A stretch of DNA of 64,000 nucleotides from Aquatica leii (Eukaryota > Arthropoda > Insecta > Coleoptera > Lampyridae), in assembly GCA_035610365.1 (NCBI GenBank), contig CM069433.1:193944760-194008759 (forward strand), in the 5' to 3' direction. A model generated the notes under the pieces. The model saw only the letters and a program-made list of their open reading frames with translations. It was not told where the DNA came from and did not search any database. Below, in pieces: positions 21,486-32,892 of the stretch. How positions within the stretch are numbered: the stretch's first letter is position 1; each line of letters starts with the position of its first letter. A program made the position numbers and the translations under genes.

Positions 21486-23419
21486 ACAGAATGTGTATTT
21501 ATTTTATCACTGACGAACATGGTGCATAAGTATATTTATATAAATTTTATGAAACACTAGCACATAGGTCGGTATTACAGACAAAATATAATATAATATA
21601 TGGTAGAACAAAGTGACCTAGTCGGCCTAACTTTTACATTCAGAAAAGGAATGACTACATTCGTAAATTAAAATACGAAAATACACAAATTGAAGAGAAT
21701 CAAAACGCACCATATAATAATGTGACACAACCAGGAAGCAATTTTATAATTAATTGTGTTAACAACTTAACATGTACGTATGGTCATTCTAACAATCAAC
21801 TGACCACCAAAATGCTAATAATTAAAATAGAAAGTGTAATACTTACAATTAGGTTTCCTCAAGTAAGAGACTAGGTAGATCCGTACCAATATAACCTAAA
21901 ACTTAATTGAAATCTAACAGAAAAAAATGTACATACGACGTTATCACAATTCAACCCCTTTTTACTTCATACGTTTACTGAAAATAAGGGAATGCACAGA
22001 GTTTCCTTCCAATCAACTTTGAAATATCGGTAATTCTTTCTTTCAATATGATGCTAATTGTATTCAACCCCTCGAAAGTGTAGGTGGTGTTAACTCCAAT
22101 GACGTGACGTTATAAAAATTTTCCAATTACAAGATGTGCTTATCAATTTCACACATAAAGAACACGGGTGTAAGTATGGAAACCCGCCCGAATAAAGACT
22201 TTCACTAGATAACCACAATATTATAATTTATATGCACATAAGTGTGCCTGAAACACTTAACGATGAAAGCCTTGTTGGGCGTACACAACGCTAGAAGATG
22301 TTTGCGTTATTCAAACTTTATCGGAAGCATCAAATCGTGTTTTAAAATTTGACATCTTAGCCCAACTCCAACAACGAAAAGTGGGCGTACCGCGTATAAA
22401 TTTTATACTAAAGCATTTTTAACTTAACAAACACCTTGTACATATAAGCAATCAATTGGCTTAACATTACATTCAAAAGAAGTTTACGTTGGTGAATTGT
22501 ATTGATTCTAAATTTTTTGACGGTCTAAGATTACACACTGAAACAATCGATAATAACATGTAAATGACACTAAGGAGAAATTATACCAAATATATTTTAA
22601 CTTTTTTATAAAAGTTCGCCTTGTTTTTAGATTGTGAAATATTATGTTTGATGTATGGTAAAGAAACTTAAAGCAAAACTGATGTATTCTGTCATAAGCC
22701 TCAACAAATTTTATTAAAATATTTGTATTATTTAATTACAAGTACATAGTAAAGGTGAGTATTTATTCTGTTTTGATATAATTCCATCCACTGTATGTGT
22801 TTATGAGGGTAATAGTACTTCTGTGCTGTTGAAAAAATTGAATATAATGATTGTTTTTTATGAAGTTTTTACAAGTAGGATAATGTCGATACCAATTTTG
22901 GAAAACACTTTAATTGCACGTCATCGATCATTTTGAACTTTGACTATAATAGTAAGGTTTATCATAAAATAATTTTCAATCAACACGTTGAATACCTACT
23001 GGTAGCTTGATGTTAATTTCTACTATCGATGTTCAAAATTATGTAAATTGGCGTTGACCGAGAAACAAAATAAGTTGCCAGCGTTGAACTTCATTCTTTA
23101 GAGACTCAAAAATATTAGTAAGAGACAATTTTAATTTTAAAGAATTATGTGACTCAGATTTAGAATAAATATTCAGAATATAAAAAACAACATTGGTTTT
23201 TACAGCATCATTAAATTAAACTTAAATTAATTAGTTTTTTGATTCAAATAAATAAGAATGTTTCGGGACGAAATCGTGATAAAAATAAATCTTATTTAAC
23301 CGAATTTTTGGTTACGCGACTACAAGGGCGTTGTTAGAATGCTTTTGAATTAGTAAATATCAAACTCATAACAGAACCAGATGTACATTGTAAGGTAAAT
23401 GAATTAGATTAACTTAGAT
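21486..23419. other. AT-rich intergenic sequence
   Basis: Nothing coding or repetitive could be supported. The density of short frames is that expected from composition. Confidence 0.5.
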
Positions 23420-23543
23420 AACGCACGCGCAGGTCGATGTAACACGCGGTCAAGCATCGCGACGCTGCCGGCGCTCAGTTCATCACACAGGTTGGTGATA
23501 CACGTCGCGACAACTCAGCGTTATATTTCGACAACAGGTATGT
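23420..23543 (+). promoter_or_regulatory. Candidate core promoter and non-coding first exon of a host gene
   Basis: A short island of clearly higher G+C and several CpGs (ACGCACGCGCAGG, AAGCATCGCGACGCTGCCGG) sits in otherwise AT-rich DNA. It contains TCAGTT at 23475-23480, matching the arthropod initiator TCAGTY. About 60 bases downstream CAG is followed by GTATGT at 23538, a good 5' splice site. Together these look like a transcription start with a short untranslated exon. No TATA box at the expected place and no later exon could be identified, so this is suggestive only. Confidence 0.35.
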
Positions 23544-24960
23544 TGATAACATTTATATATAAAAGTCTAAGATTATTTCTAAAACTTGATAAGCGCTATT
23601 AAAGATCAGTTATTTATTTTCGTTTTAATCGAAATCTACGCAATTACTTTAATAAATAATGCACGAACGAGCATAATAAGAAATAAGAAAACTAATTTAA
23701 ATTTTCAAAATTCTTAAGGACGACGGATACAACAAACAATTAACTTTAATAAAAATAATCTTAAATAATTCTGAAGGAAATATTGCATACGCAACAATTG
23801 TAAAGTACCATTATTTCTAATGATGGAGCATTATTTAATTTATTTGAATGAACGTTTAAAACTGAACTTCTGTTGTCAACGACAAAAATTTTAAATGAGA
23901 GGCACATGTTTATTTCATCTTTGCTGCACTCAAATATCGATTCAAGTTTAGTTAATAATTTACAACAAAGTCTTATTTCGGGAGACAAATTCACAAACTT
24001 AATGTTAATTGAAGAAGACAGTGACAAAGTTATCTTAAAAGTAACGACGTTAATTGTCGCTATTTTTCTTGCGAAGCAATATTAAAAAATAATGGAAAAC
24101 AGTATATAGTTGACAAAATCATTTGTTTTATTTATTTACACAGCTTCAAGAACTTTCTTAAAATTGAATATTGACAAAGTTATGTAAACGAAAGACTGGT
24201 AAAAACTTATCGTTTAGTTTGTTTTCTTACGCACAGATTTTCTCAATTTTTATTGAAAGGCTTCGACAATTTTTCTTCTAAAATTTTCTGGTATTACATG
24301 GTTATCTTTGTTTAATAGTAGTATGTAACACTAATCTATCTGGTACACGCCCTAGAATGTAATATCTTAAATTATACAGGGTGGTTGATTGAGGTCACCT
24401 ATTAGGAAGATTGAGTGTCTTAATAATAATTGAATTATGCAAACTTCCACAAGAGCATAAGGTAATAAAGCATATTTGACGAAAATATTATTAATATAAG
24501 GTCAGTTTTAGATGGTACCGTTTAAATTTGCTTACTCTGCAAATAGTCATTTTGGCTTCACTTTTTCTTAGTTATCTAGTATATTAGTAGTAAAGATAAA
24601 CATTCTTGAAAAATCTAAATGTTTACATTATAGTTCAAAATTGAATTTGCTTTATTGCAATTTCGTTCAATAGATTCATTTTACATAATTTATTCGTTAT
24701 CGGTACTATTGCGACGATCTGCACCAAGAAAACAAAAATAGAATTTGTTATCAAGTAATAATATTTTTTTAATCACTGTTTTAAATTTGTTTCTGTTTTA
24801 TACCGCGCTTGTTTCTAATTTTATTGGGAAAATACTTAAAACAAGCAATGTTTACTGCATTTTCTATTTCAACTAATTAATACGTTTTGGCATTCCTAAC
24901 TTAATATATACTTAAATAGCTATTAATTTATACTAATTTTACTCGTGAAATATTAAATTG
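23544..24960. other. AT-rich intergenic sequence
   Basis: No gene supported. TATACAGGGTGGTTGATTGAGG at 24374 resembles the ends of common insect MITEs (ACAGGGTG), but no inverted partner was found. Confidence 0.45.
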
Positions 24961-24964
24961 TGCT

Positions 24965-25011
24965 GTGTTGTAACTAAGGTAACAACTTTCGTGAGATGCT
25001 GCATCAGCACG
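24965..25011 (-). repeat. Degenerate Penelope terminal module
   Basis: GTTGTAACTAAGGTAACAAC then TTTCGTGAGATGCTGCATCAG match the minus-oriented terminal module seen at 27070-27215 and elsewhere, with a deletion in the middle. It lies upstream of, and opposite to, the plus-strand PLE remnant at 25255. Confidence 0.45.
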
Positions 25012-25254
25012 TCAAAAAAAAATCAATAAACTTGAATAAAAAATTACTTATTTACCACTAGTTTGAAATAACACTAACCTGATCTACTAAAGATTATCTT
25101 TACCTGAAATGTTAGATTCTAATAAGCTAAGGTAATTGGGTGAGGTAGCTTTGAAAACTAATTATGAGAATTTTGATAATATCGTTCTTCAAGGCAAGAA
25201 TCAATTTTTACACGCAATTCTGTTTTGTGAGTAGAGCTTTGTAGAAAACAAAAA

Positions 25255-26110
25255 CACCCAAAAACGTAACTTATCCAGGAAAACAGAAACGACGCTAAAG
25301 AATTTGAATGTTGATGAAACGATCGCCATACTCAAAGCAGACACAGCTAGTACGACATTGCTGTTAGATGAAAAAGATTACTACAAGATGCGTGAACTAC
25401 TCGATGACACCTACAAGAAAGTTTAAAAGGATCCTATGAAAACAATCGCTAAAACAGTAAAGGAGAGCATCAAGAAATCATCTATACCCAAAGAGATACA
25501 GAACAGATTATTACCAAAAGCCATGAGACCACCCAGAGTATCTTAAGTACCAAAAATACATGAAGGTGGAGTATCACTAAGATTAATAACTTATCTGGCA
25601 AACTTGCTGAAACTATAACCCGGGCAAACTACATCGTATGTGAAGAACTCGCAAAATTATGCGAAAATCTTTTTGACGCTCAAAACTGAACTTTCAGGCA
25701 TTTTAGTAAGTTTTGATGTAATACAAGGGGTTGACTACGTAGACGATATCTTTATGATACGGTAGAACAGAGAAGAGAAATCACAACAACTCTTAGAGCA
25801 ACATGCAGTATACAGAAAAAGGAACGCACACCGATAGATATCTACACACCACATTTCACCATTGCCCGATGCAGAAAAAGTATCTTATAAACACGTTACT
25901 ATCCAGAGCTGAAACCATCGGGAATGATCATCACCTAGCCAGCGAGAAGATACACAATGAAAAGCAGTTAGGAAGCGATACACAGACACCGACACAAAGA
26001 AAGTTACAAAACACGAACGATTCTGCAAACAGCAACAGAAACACCAAGAGGAATATGGGCTTATTTGTTATTAGTTTTGGTTTTATATACTTAGCTTTAA
26101 CGTGTAAATA
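25255..26110 (+). pseudogene. Penelope-like element RT pseudogene, family B
   Basis: PLE polyproteins combine an RT with a C-terminal GIY-YIG nuclease. Here the start of the conserved part reads ILKADTASTTLLLDEKDYY, then KESIKKSSIPKEIQNRLLP and VPKIHEGG. The RT core is largely deleted but the catalytic box survives as VDYVDDIFMIR at about 25733. At 25803 the post-RT part reads THTDRYLHTTFHHCPMQKK, followed by degenerate sequence to 26110. Multiple stops make it dead. The wording is closest to the copy at 63256 rather than to the 48019 family. Confidence 0.75.
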
Positions 26111-26238
26111 TTAAACGTGTATAAGAACTGGACATTTTACCCTTAGAAAACAAATTGGCTTAGGCTCAATTACACGAACTGCAGCTCCCTTTTTGTTAAT
26201 AGCTTTGTTTTTTCGTTTCCGTTGACTTCTTTATAGTA

Positions 26239-27065
26239 CACTCAACTAAACAAAAAACGGGACACCTTGGTTAGTTCAATTCAAATAGTCAGCGGCTATT
26301 CAAAAAATTTAAATTAGACAAATAATAAACATTAACAATACCAAAAGGCCAAATCGTTTATCTTCAAAACTAAAAAATCAATTTATTCTTATTTTTTAAT
26401 GATTTTTTGGAAACTGGAAACTGCATTTTATTTTTATACAAAATCCTTCCTTATTGAAACAGTGCAATATAAACTTTATTAAGGCTATTTTTTGAACATT
26501 TATATTACACCCACGCAACAACCTATTAATAACATTGCTATTAAGTAATAATTACATTTTTAGTAATTGTTTTTTTAATACCTTTTTTTGGTCGAAATGT
26601 CAAAGAAATGCAATTATAGTAAATGCTTGAAATAATTGCTAACACACGTATAAAGATTTATTAACAGTTGAATGACTTTGTGTTAAAAAAATATTTTCTG
26701 CATTTAATTTTTATACAATATATTTTATTATATAATTAAACTGGTATAATCTTCGTAAGAATAAATAAATCAATTTTAATATATGATTAAATTTCTACAT
26801 GTTACGTTTATTTAGATTCGGGGTAGGCACTTTTGCTAGCATGATAAACAAAAAATTCGTATTTTTTCTGTCACATAAATCCTGCTTTACTATAATACTA
26901 CAAATAATCGTTCTTATTGTATTTTTCAGAAATGCCAATTAAGAACACTTTTATACTTATTTACTATTTTTAACTTTAAGGTCGCTATTATAATTTAAAA
27001 AAAACTGACAACAAACAGTCACCGTGACAGTAATTCTTTAGTCAAAAATTTTCCTAGTTTTTAGA
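26239..27065 (+). repeat. Repeat X, copy 1 (uninterrupted at the PLE insertion site)
   Basis: Starts CACTCAACTAAACAAAAAACGG at 26239, preceded by TA. It aligns in inverted orientation with 32893-34569. Shared landmarks are CACTCAACTAAAC, ATTTTATTTTTATACAAAAT, AAACAGTGCA (26459), CATGATAAACAAAAA and ATCCTGCTTTACTATAATAC. No coding sequence. It looks like a decayed DNA transposon end, possibly Tc1-like because of the TA. It is followed by a PLE terminal module at 27070. Confidence 0.65.
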
Positions 27066-27069
27066 CAGG

Positions 27070-27215
27070 ATACTAACATAAGAACGTCTTCCGGGTTTGG
27101 ACCGTGTCAATGTTGTAACCGAAGTTGCCAACGTTTCGCCCACTTTCGTAAGGGGCTTCATCAAGGCGTGAGAGAAATCGAAGAACTCAAACAAGCAACC
27201 GAAATCTAACTAAAC
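27070..27215 (-). mobile_element. Solo Penelope terminal module
   Basis: Contains GAACGTCTTCCGGGTTTGG, ACCGTGTCAATGTTGTAACC, GTTTCGCCCACTTTCGTAAG, CTTCATCAAGGCGTGAG and AACCGAAATCTAACTAA. This is the minus-oriented terminal module without any coding part. Its hammerhead-like box reads CTTGATGA on the minus strand, one base longer than in the best copy at 33774-33805. Confidence 0.7.
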
Positions 27216-27374
27216 ACTTCAATTCAATTTTCAATTCATTCTCTAGAGTTATCATATAAATTAAACTTTAAATTTGATTCTAGCAAAAAAAATATTTTAC
27301 ATGTTTTACTATCTTTATTTGAATCAAACATACTAAGCAGTGATGCTAAAATAATAGGTAGGTAATCATCACTA
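27216..27374. other. Short AT-rich spacer
   Basis: No feature between the PLE module and the pogo-like element. Confidence 0.5.
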
Positions 27375-27385
27375 GGGGAAGGTGT

Positions 27386-27614
27386 GGTATAATGATCCCT
27401 CTAAGCTAAAAATCGTCATATTTGCTAAAATATCAGGAAGTATCAAACTTTTACAACGTATTTTATGTTCATTTGATTACATATCAATGCAAAAAAATTG
27501 ATGATTTTGCACACCATTTTACGATAGTATGAATTTTGGTTCATTGCGGCAAAAGGATTATATTACCCCACGACTACAGGTAAAATGATCTCTCACGTGG
27601 GGTAAAATGATCCT
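27386..27614 (+). promoter_or_regulatory. Left subterminal transposase-binding-type repeats of the pogo-like element
   Basis: TATAATGATCCC (within the TIR), TAAAATGATCTCTC (about 27583) and GGTAAAATGATCCTG (about 27603) repeat one core word in the same orientation. By analogy with other Tc1/pogo elements they could be transposase-binding sites. This is inference from repetition. Confidence 0.5.
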
Positions 27615-27827
27615 GCTTTCAAAATATTTTCTTTTGGTTAAAATTACACTTCAATGGGTAATGAAACAAATGTTAAACCAAAATACTGCTCTATTTGCAA
27701 AAAAAAGTAAACATAAGACATTTTTTGAATTCAGAATAAGAACACTTTTGAAGCTATACCAACAACATAATAAAAATGAACCACAAACGTCAACTTAGGT
27801 AAAAAACTTCGTTAATGTCTATGTAGT

Positions 27828-29252
27828 TTAAAGCCTGAGTTGTTTCTTAACTCCATATGTTTTTGTGTGGCTGAAACATAAATCGCATGTAAAGTCGTCG
27901 TCATCTTCGTCGACCCCAGCACATTGGTCATGAGCCCATTTCAGGCATTTATTGCATCTAATCCATCCTTCGACCTTTGAAAAATTGACGAATTTTTTAC
28001 AGCAGAAGATGCATTCTTCAGACTGTGACTCATTGCTTTCACTGCTGGAGTCGCTATTTTTCACTACCCGTGTTTTTGGTTTTATGTTCAATTTAACATT
28101 TTTTTTGATAAAAGATTGTGACTGTTTATTTTTGCTTCGTTTTTCTTCTAGTTCCAGTTTCTTTCTGTTGTCTTCTTTTAGAATCAGCTTGTAAGGCGTG
28201 CTCGTCAGTATGACGGTGCCAACTGACTTCTTTTTTTGAGCAGCTCTCTTTCCCGTAATCTTGGGATGCGGGTTACAATCAGCCGGGGGTATAGCAAAAC
28301 AACTTTCAGCTTTATTGTCACGTTGGTCTGATGTATTGCATTCTGTATGTATTAAAGGTGTAACCGGTCGCGTGCTTGGTCCTGGAATTAGAGAAATGCA
28401 TAAAGCTGAATTTTTTTCAGGGATTTCCAAGTTTTCTCTATTTTCTCCTAAAGTTTCTTGATCTAATGCTTCAATAGACTCGTCTGTAACTGCTGCCGCT
28501 GCAAAGTCAACATCGGAAAATATATCAGGGTTAAATGGCATTATCCCTGTTTTTTTAAAACCATTTATTGCATTATTTGGTATTGAAGCTTTGAAATACG
28601 CCTCTGAAAAAATTTTACTTATATGGAACATTGATATTGTGCGACCCGGATTATTATTCATCCATTTTTCTAAAGCTTGGTCCATGTACATGCTGAATGG
28701 ACACATTACTCCCACATCCAACGGGTGCAATTTGTGAGTCGTGTGGGGGGGAAGACATAATATTATAATGTTGTTTTCTTTTGATTTAGTCACCACATTT
28801 AGATCTTTAGTGTGACTCAAATGCCCATCTAAAAGTAACAAAAGGGGTTCCTCTTTAGTCGGTTTCGTAAAATGTACAAAGTGATCAAACCAATGCTCGA
28901 ACATATCTAGCTTCATCCAACCTGAATCATTGCAGCCGAAGATAGTTCCAGATAGCGCACCATTAATCAGTTCTGCTTTCATTCTTTTCTTATTAAAAAT
29001 TATCATAGGCGGAATTAAAACTCCTCCAGCAGATACGCAAATTACTGCAGTGACTGAAACACCCCTTTCGGCGGATGTCACTCGGGCAACTTGCTTCCGT
29101 CCCCTTTTTACAATAGTTCGTGGGTTTCTTCCAGGTACTGTTGACACTGATGTTTCGTCGACGTTAAAGATTCTGTGGGGGGGTAGTTTGTATTTCTCAA
29201 AAGTGCTCTTAAGAAGATAAAAAAAAATGAGGGCGTGTACTAGTGTACACAC
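27828..29252 (-). CDS. pogo-like DDE transposase, catalytic and PHD-finger part
   Basis: A 474-codon open frame. The first about 12 codons derive from the inserted MITE; genuine transposase starts at FYLLKSTFEKYKLPP. It would act in the nucleus, binding the TIRs and cutting the element out. The DDE_1-type core has IFNVDETSV (D32), LLLLDGHLSH (D142) and HPLDVGV (D179), so all three acidic residues are present with 36 residues between the last two. A low-complexity lysine-rich linker follows. Residues about 414-459 form a PHD-type zinc finger: CIFC, CNKC, WAHDQC and CDLC in order. The HTH N-terminus lies beyond the insertion. PHD-tailed pogo-like transposases are known in insects. The frame is intact, but the protein as encoded lacks the DNA-binding part. 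Confidence 0.85.
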   Translation of the reverse strand: MCTLVHALIFFYLLKSTFEKYKLPPHRIFNVDETSVSTVPGRNPRTIVKRGRKQVARVTSAERGVSVTAVICVSAGGVLIPPMIIFNKKRMKAELINGALSGTIFGCNDSGWMKLDMFEHWFDHFVHFTKPTKEEPLLLLLDGHLSHTKDLNVVTKSKENNIIILCLPPHTTHKLHPLDVGVMCPFSMYMDQALEKWMNNNPGRTISMFHISKIFSEAYFKASIPNNAINGFKKTGIMPFNPDIFSDVDFAAAAVTDESIEALDQETLGENRENLEIPEKNSALCISLIPGPSTRPVTPLIHTECNTSDQRDNKAESCFAIPPADCNPHPKITGKRAAQKKKSVGTVILTSTPYKLILKEDNRKKLELEEKRSKNKQSQSFIKKNVKLNIKPKTRVVKNSDSSSESNESQSEECIFCCKKFVNFSKVEGWIRCNKCLKWAHDQCAGVDEDDDDFTCDLCFSHTKTYGVKKQLRL

Positions 29253-29919
29253 GTAAGAAGTGAAACTTCTTTATGGCCTTATTTTTCGCAAAATGATCTA
29301 CATGCAACTTTTCAGAAATTGGTTAAATAAAGTTAAATTAGATAAAGTTTAAACAAAAGGATTTTATTATCATAGACATGAATACAAGAAAATGATCTAC
29401 ATGCAACTTTTCAGAAATTGGTTAAATAAAGTTAAATTAGATAAAGTTTAAACAAAAGGATTTTATTATCATAGACATGAATACAAATAATACAATTATT
29501 TCACTTTAACTTTTTGCTACTAAGATTATTACAGCATTTCATTAATTGTAATAGAATTATTACTATCATTGTCATCGTTATTATATATTTTTGTAATTAA
29601 TGGCTTATAGTAACTGAAATATGAAATTGAATCTACAAAAATTATTTAATTGATTTACAAAAATTAATAACATATTTCAGAATTTATACTCTATGCCAAT
29701 TAATTGATGTTCATTAAATTAGCAGTCGTATTAATTAAAAATGTGACGCGTAACGAAATAAGCGACATGCTATCCCTACTGCGTTGGAGAAACTGAAAGT
29801 ACTCTTTGTCTGAACCAACCGTGGTAGGGGCAAGAAAAAGATGGCGCGTAACGGAAAAATGTGACGCGTAAAATGTGACGGTAAATTTTTTTCCAACGCC
29901 GATAAAGAAGTTTCACTTC
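29228..29919. mobile_element. MITE-like insertion inside the pogo-like transposase gene
   Basis: It interrupts the transposase between VVVLNF and YLLKSTFEK, inside a poly-A/T run that could be the duplicated target. GAAGTGAAACTTCTTTA at 29257-29273 matches exactly, in inverted form, the right end at 29903-29919. The left side carries about 29 further bases (TGAGGGCGTGTACTAGTG) without a partner on the right, so the right end may be truncated. No coding sequence. Internally it has a 99-bp tandem duplication. Confidence 0.65.
29290..29486. repeat. Perfect 99-bp tandem duplication
   Basis: AAAATGATCTACATGCAAC... occurs at 29290-29388 and again at 29389-29486 with no difference seen. It lies within the MITE-like insertion. 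Such identity means either a very recent duplication or an assembly/collapse problem. Confidence 0.9.
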
Positions 29920-29924
29920 AAAAA

Positions 29925-30385
29925 TTAAGCACTACTACTTTATTAAACCCTCTTGCTCGTGCTGCTGAAGTTGCTTCGGGAATACGTAACGCTATTTGTG
30001 AGTGTCTCTCAGTCAACTCCGGCCATCTGCTTTGCATGAGAAAAATTATGGGGAATTGAATTTTTAACCCCCAATTGAAATGCTAAGCGTCTAAGATTAA
30101 CTGTTGTGAGACCATACATCCTAGTTTCAAAATCTAGAACATGGTCTATTAGCTCATTTTCCTGATCTTCATTAAATACTGTTGTTTTGCCACCTAAATG
30201 TTTTAAGCTTTTTTTGGCAATTTAATTTTTATTTTTTACTTTACGCTTAAGAGCCATTAAAAGCACTTGAAATGTACGCGACGCTGTTTTAAACATCATA
30301 CCATTTTCTGTCACCTCGTTAATTGCATCTGTCATATTCTCTTTATTCCAGTTCTGACGCTGGGTGGTAAATACGTGGCATTCTA
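29925..30385 (-). pseudogene. N-terminal part of the pogo-like transposase
   Basis: On the minus strand NKENMTDAINEVTENG (about 30345) begins a psq/CENP-B-like HTH region. It is followed after a TAA near 30225 by GGKTTVFNEDQENELIDHV and LDFETRMYGLTTVNLRRLA. A frameshift near 30030 leads into WPELTERHSQIALRIPEAT and ARARGFNKVVVLNF, which runs directly into the insertion. Joined across the insertion the sequence continues into YLLKSTFEKYK. The element was therefore disrupted both by the stop/shift and by the insertion. Confidence 0.75.
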
Positions 30386-30446
30386 AAAATCAACAAACAA
30401 ATACTGGAATTATCATAAAGGTATATTGGTAAGTATTTTTAAAGAG

Positions 30447-30503
30447 TGGGGGTAAAATGATCCCGGGATCATTTTTCCCCGCCGTCAAGTGATCGTTTTG
30501 CCC
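30447..30503 (-). promoter_or_regulatory. Right subterminal repeats of the pogo-like element
   Basis: GGGGGTAAAATGATCCCGGG is followed by the inverted GGGATCATTTTTCCCC, then GATCGTTTTGCCCC. These carry the same core word as the left subterminal sites, mostly inverted as expected for the other end. Confidence 0.5.
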
Positions 30504-31309
30504 CAAATGCAACATTTTTAACTATGTTAACGTACAAATTCAGAACAATAAAATTTTTCAGAAACATACACATAATTCAGAAGCTTAAACATACCTCATT
30601 TAACAGCATACACACTAAAAGAAATAAAACTTTATTATAGACTATTACAATGTCGCTAAATTAGATCGAAACTATTACTTCGCAATAACATTGGTCGAAC
30701 TGTGCGAAAGTTGTTGTCCACCATTGTACATGCGCGTTCGAACATATTTCAGACGTTGTTTAAGAGATGGTGCTGCAGGGTGAATTTATAACTGGGGGGA
30801 TTATTTGACCTCGAGGGATCATTATACCCCATCCTCCCCTAATTGTCTCTCAAGCGCCAATTAATTGTTCGTGGTCTTTGGCAATGAAAATGTTCCCGTT
30901 CTTGTTGTTCCCAGATAGTACAAACAATTTGACTCTAAACGTTTTTTATGATATTGAAATTAGGGCTTTTTGTTGACTATGGTAACACGTTTAGGTTATT
31001 TTGCTGTACCTAGTTCTAGATATTTGCATTACCCTTAAAGAATAAACAATATTAGTAATAGTTTAAAAGATTATAACTAGCTTATATTAAAGAAACTCAC
31101 TTGTTGAAAGATGTAATCGTTCTCCAGATACAAAATTTGGACAGAAAGCTACATAGCGTTGTTTAAAATACCTAAGTAGATTTTTATATTAAGACGACCC
31201 TCAATCACTCAGCAAATGCCTAGACCATGGGAACTCACCTAACCTTATAAATTTACTAAAAAGTGTTCGTTACACATTGCTTCTGCAATTAACTCCGTAA
31301 CGACTTGTT

Positions 31310-32892
31310 GGATACTAAGATGAGAATTTTTTCAAGGCTTGGGCCGTGTCATTGTTGTAACCGAAGTTGCCAACGTTTTGCCTGCTTTTGTAAGGGGCTT
31401 CATCAGAGCGTGAGAGAAATCGAAAAACTCAAAGAAGCAACCGAAATCTAACTAACAACTTCTCGAAAGTTAGATAATCAACTTGTGAACCAAGCCAGAT
31501 TCCAAACTCTGAACCAAAGAGGCGATAGTTCAAACCCATGATCACGATTGACGTTATTGGGGTGCTTGAAGATTTCTATGCTCTTTCGGAATTTTCTGTT
31601 AAAAAAGAATGGAGATTTGGCAATCACCGAAACGTTATCAAAATCTATCTTGTGACTTGTAATAAAATGATGTTCAGCAACCGCAGACTTAGAAATATAA
31701 CTTTTCTTTATACAACGATCATCTTCTGAAATGCGAGTAATGACGGAACGACCGGTTTCACCAATGTAGACTAAACCACAAGAACAAGAAATTTGGTATA
31801 TACCTTGAGATGAAAGTGTAGTAAATGTGTCTTTGAGAGAATGAAGAATCTGAGAGATTTTGCTTGTCGAGTTAAATATGGGCTTTATAAAATTCTTACG
31901 AGGAAGTTCCCTTATTTGATATGTGACTGTGAATGTAGGGTAAAAAAGTCTATTTTGGATTGTTTCGGGAGTAGAAACGTTCTTAGGTAATTGAGTATGT
32001 GGATGTAGACAACGATTAATAACTGTATGAATATCTCGCTTCATATAACCATTGTTCACTAAGATTCTAGTAAGATGGCAAAGTTTCGACAGGTTGGCAA
32101 ATAGTAAAAAGCACGATGAGTCAAAGATTCCAGAACAAAACGTTTCTGTCCGTATGAGTAGGTTTGTGATAAACAGAATGGCCCAAAAGTCCGTCGGACG
32201 TACAAGTCACAAGAACGTTGAGAAATGGAAAAGAACTATTACTTTCGATTTCCATAGTAAATTTGTTTGTTAAGATGATCAAGAAACTGAGGCAATTCGA
32301 GATGACTATGAGACCAAACAATAAACGTGTCGTCAACATACTTAACCTAAACTTTAAGTTTTAATATTAATGATTCTCAAGCAACTGTTTCAAAAAATTC
32401 CATAAAAATGTTAGGTACAACAGGTGATAGAGAAGAACCCATAGCAGCACCAGAGACTTGTTATCAAATTGGAAGTAATTGGAGGATAAACACTTATCAA
32501 TAAGAGGAACGAAACTCAACTTTTTGCCATGTTGAGACAGAATCTGTTCTATAAAAATAAGCAAATTCTTAATAGGGATTTTAGTAAAAAGTGAAGTGAC
32601 ATTAAAGCTCCAAAGAAGATTTTGAGGTTCAAGTTTTATAGTTTCTAAACGTTGAATAAAATGCTGAGAGTTGAGGAGGTGAGAAGAGGTTTTACCTATA
32701 AATTTGCAAAAAATGTTGGACAAGAACTTGGTTAGCTTGTAGGAAGAAGATAGGATAGTACTGATGATAAGTCGAAAGGGAATACCTTGTTTGTGAAGTT
32801 TGAAAGGTGCGTATAGACGAGGTGGTTTAGAATCTGAAGAGGTAAGTCGAAGTTTAGTTTTAGGAGATAGATTGGAAGGTTTGATGATTTAG
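31310..32892 (-). pseudogene. Penelope-like element, family A, 5'-truncated, RT plus GIY-YIG, broken
   Basis: Minus strand. RT fragments start at about 32890 (LRLTSSDSKPPRLY), continue with SQHFIQRLETIKLEPQNLL and SLFTKIPIKNLL (about 32660-32560), and the catalytic box KYVDDTFIVW at about 32340. FLNVLVTCTSDGLLGHSVY and KPTHTDR follow. The C-terminal GIY-YIG nuclease is intact in frame at 31820-31500 (GIYQISCSCGLVYIGETGR, then AVAEHHF and FELSPLW). Shifts lie near 32340, 32370 and 32100, and an internal deletion near 32120 removes part of the THTDRYLHA region. The 3' terminal module follows at 31310-31460. Upstream it truncates repeat X copy 2. The enzyme pair would normally nick target DNA and prime reverse transcription. 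Confidence 0.85.

Larger units (their letters stand above)
27375..30839 (-). mobile_element. pogo/jerky-type DNA transposon with TIRs and TA flanks
   Basis: The left end GGGGAAGGTGTGGTATAATG starts at 27375 and the right end is its inverted match (CATTATACCCCATCCTCCCC, ending 30839), about 28 bp with three differences. TA flanks both sides (27373-27374 and 30840-30841), the usual pogo/Tc1-mariner target duplication. The transposase is on the minus strand. Repeated TAAAATGATC words sit near both ends. A separate 0.7-kb insertion (29228-29919) separates the N- and C-terminal coding parts. Apart from this insertion and one or two shifts it is the best preserved element in the window. Confidence 0.85.

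Noticed and set aside
24374-24400. TACAGGGTGGTTGATTGAGG as a MITE end
   Set aside because: No inverted partner end was found within several kilobases on either side.
29238-29252. Apparent natural start (MCTLVHAL) of the 474-codon transposase frame
   Set aside because: These codons lie in the MITE insertion. The real transposase continues upstream at 29925.
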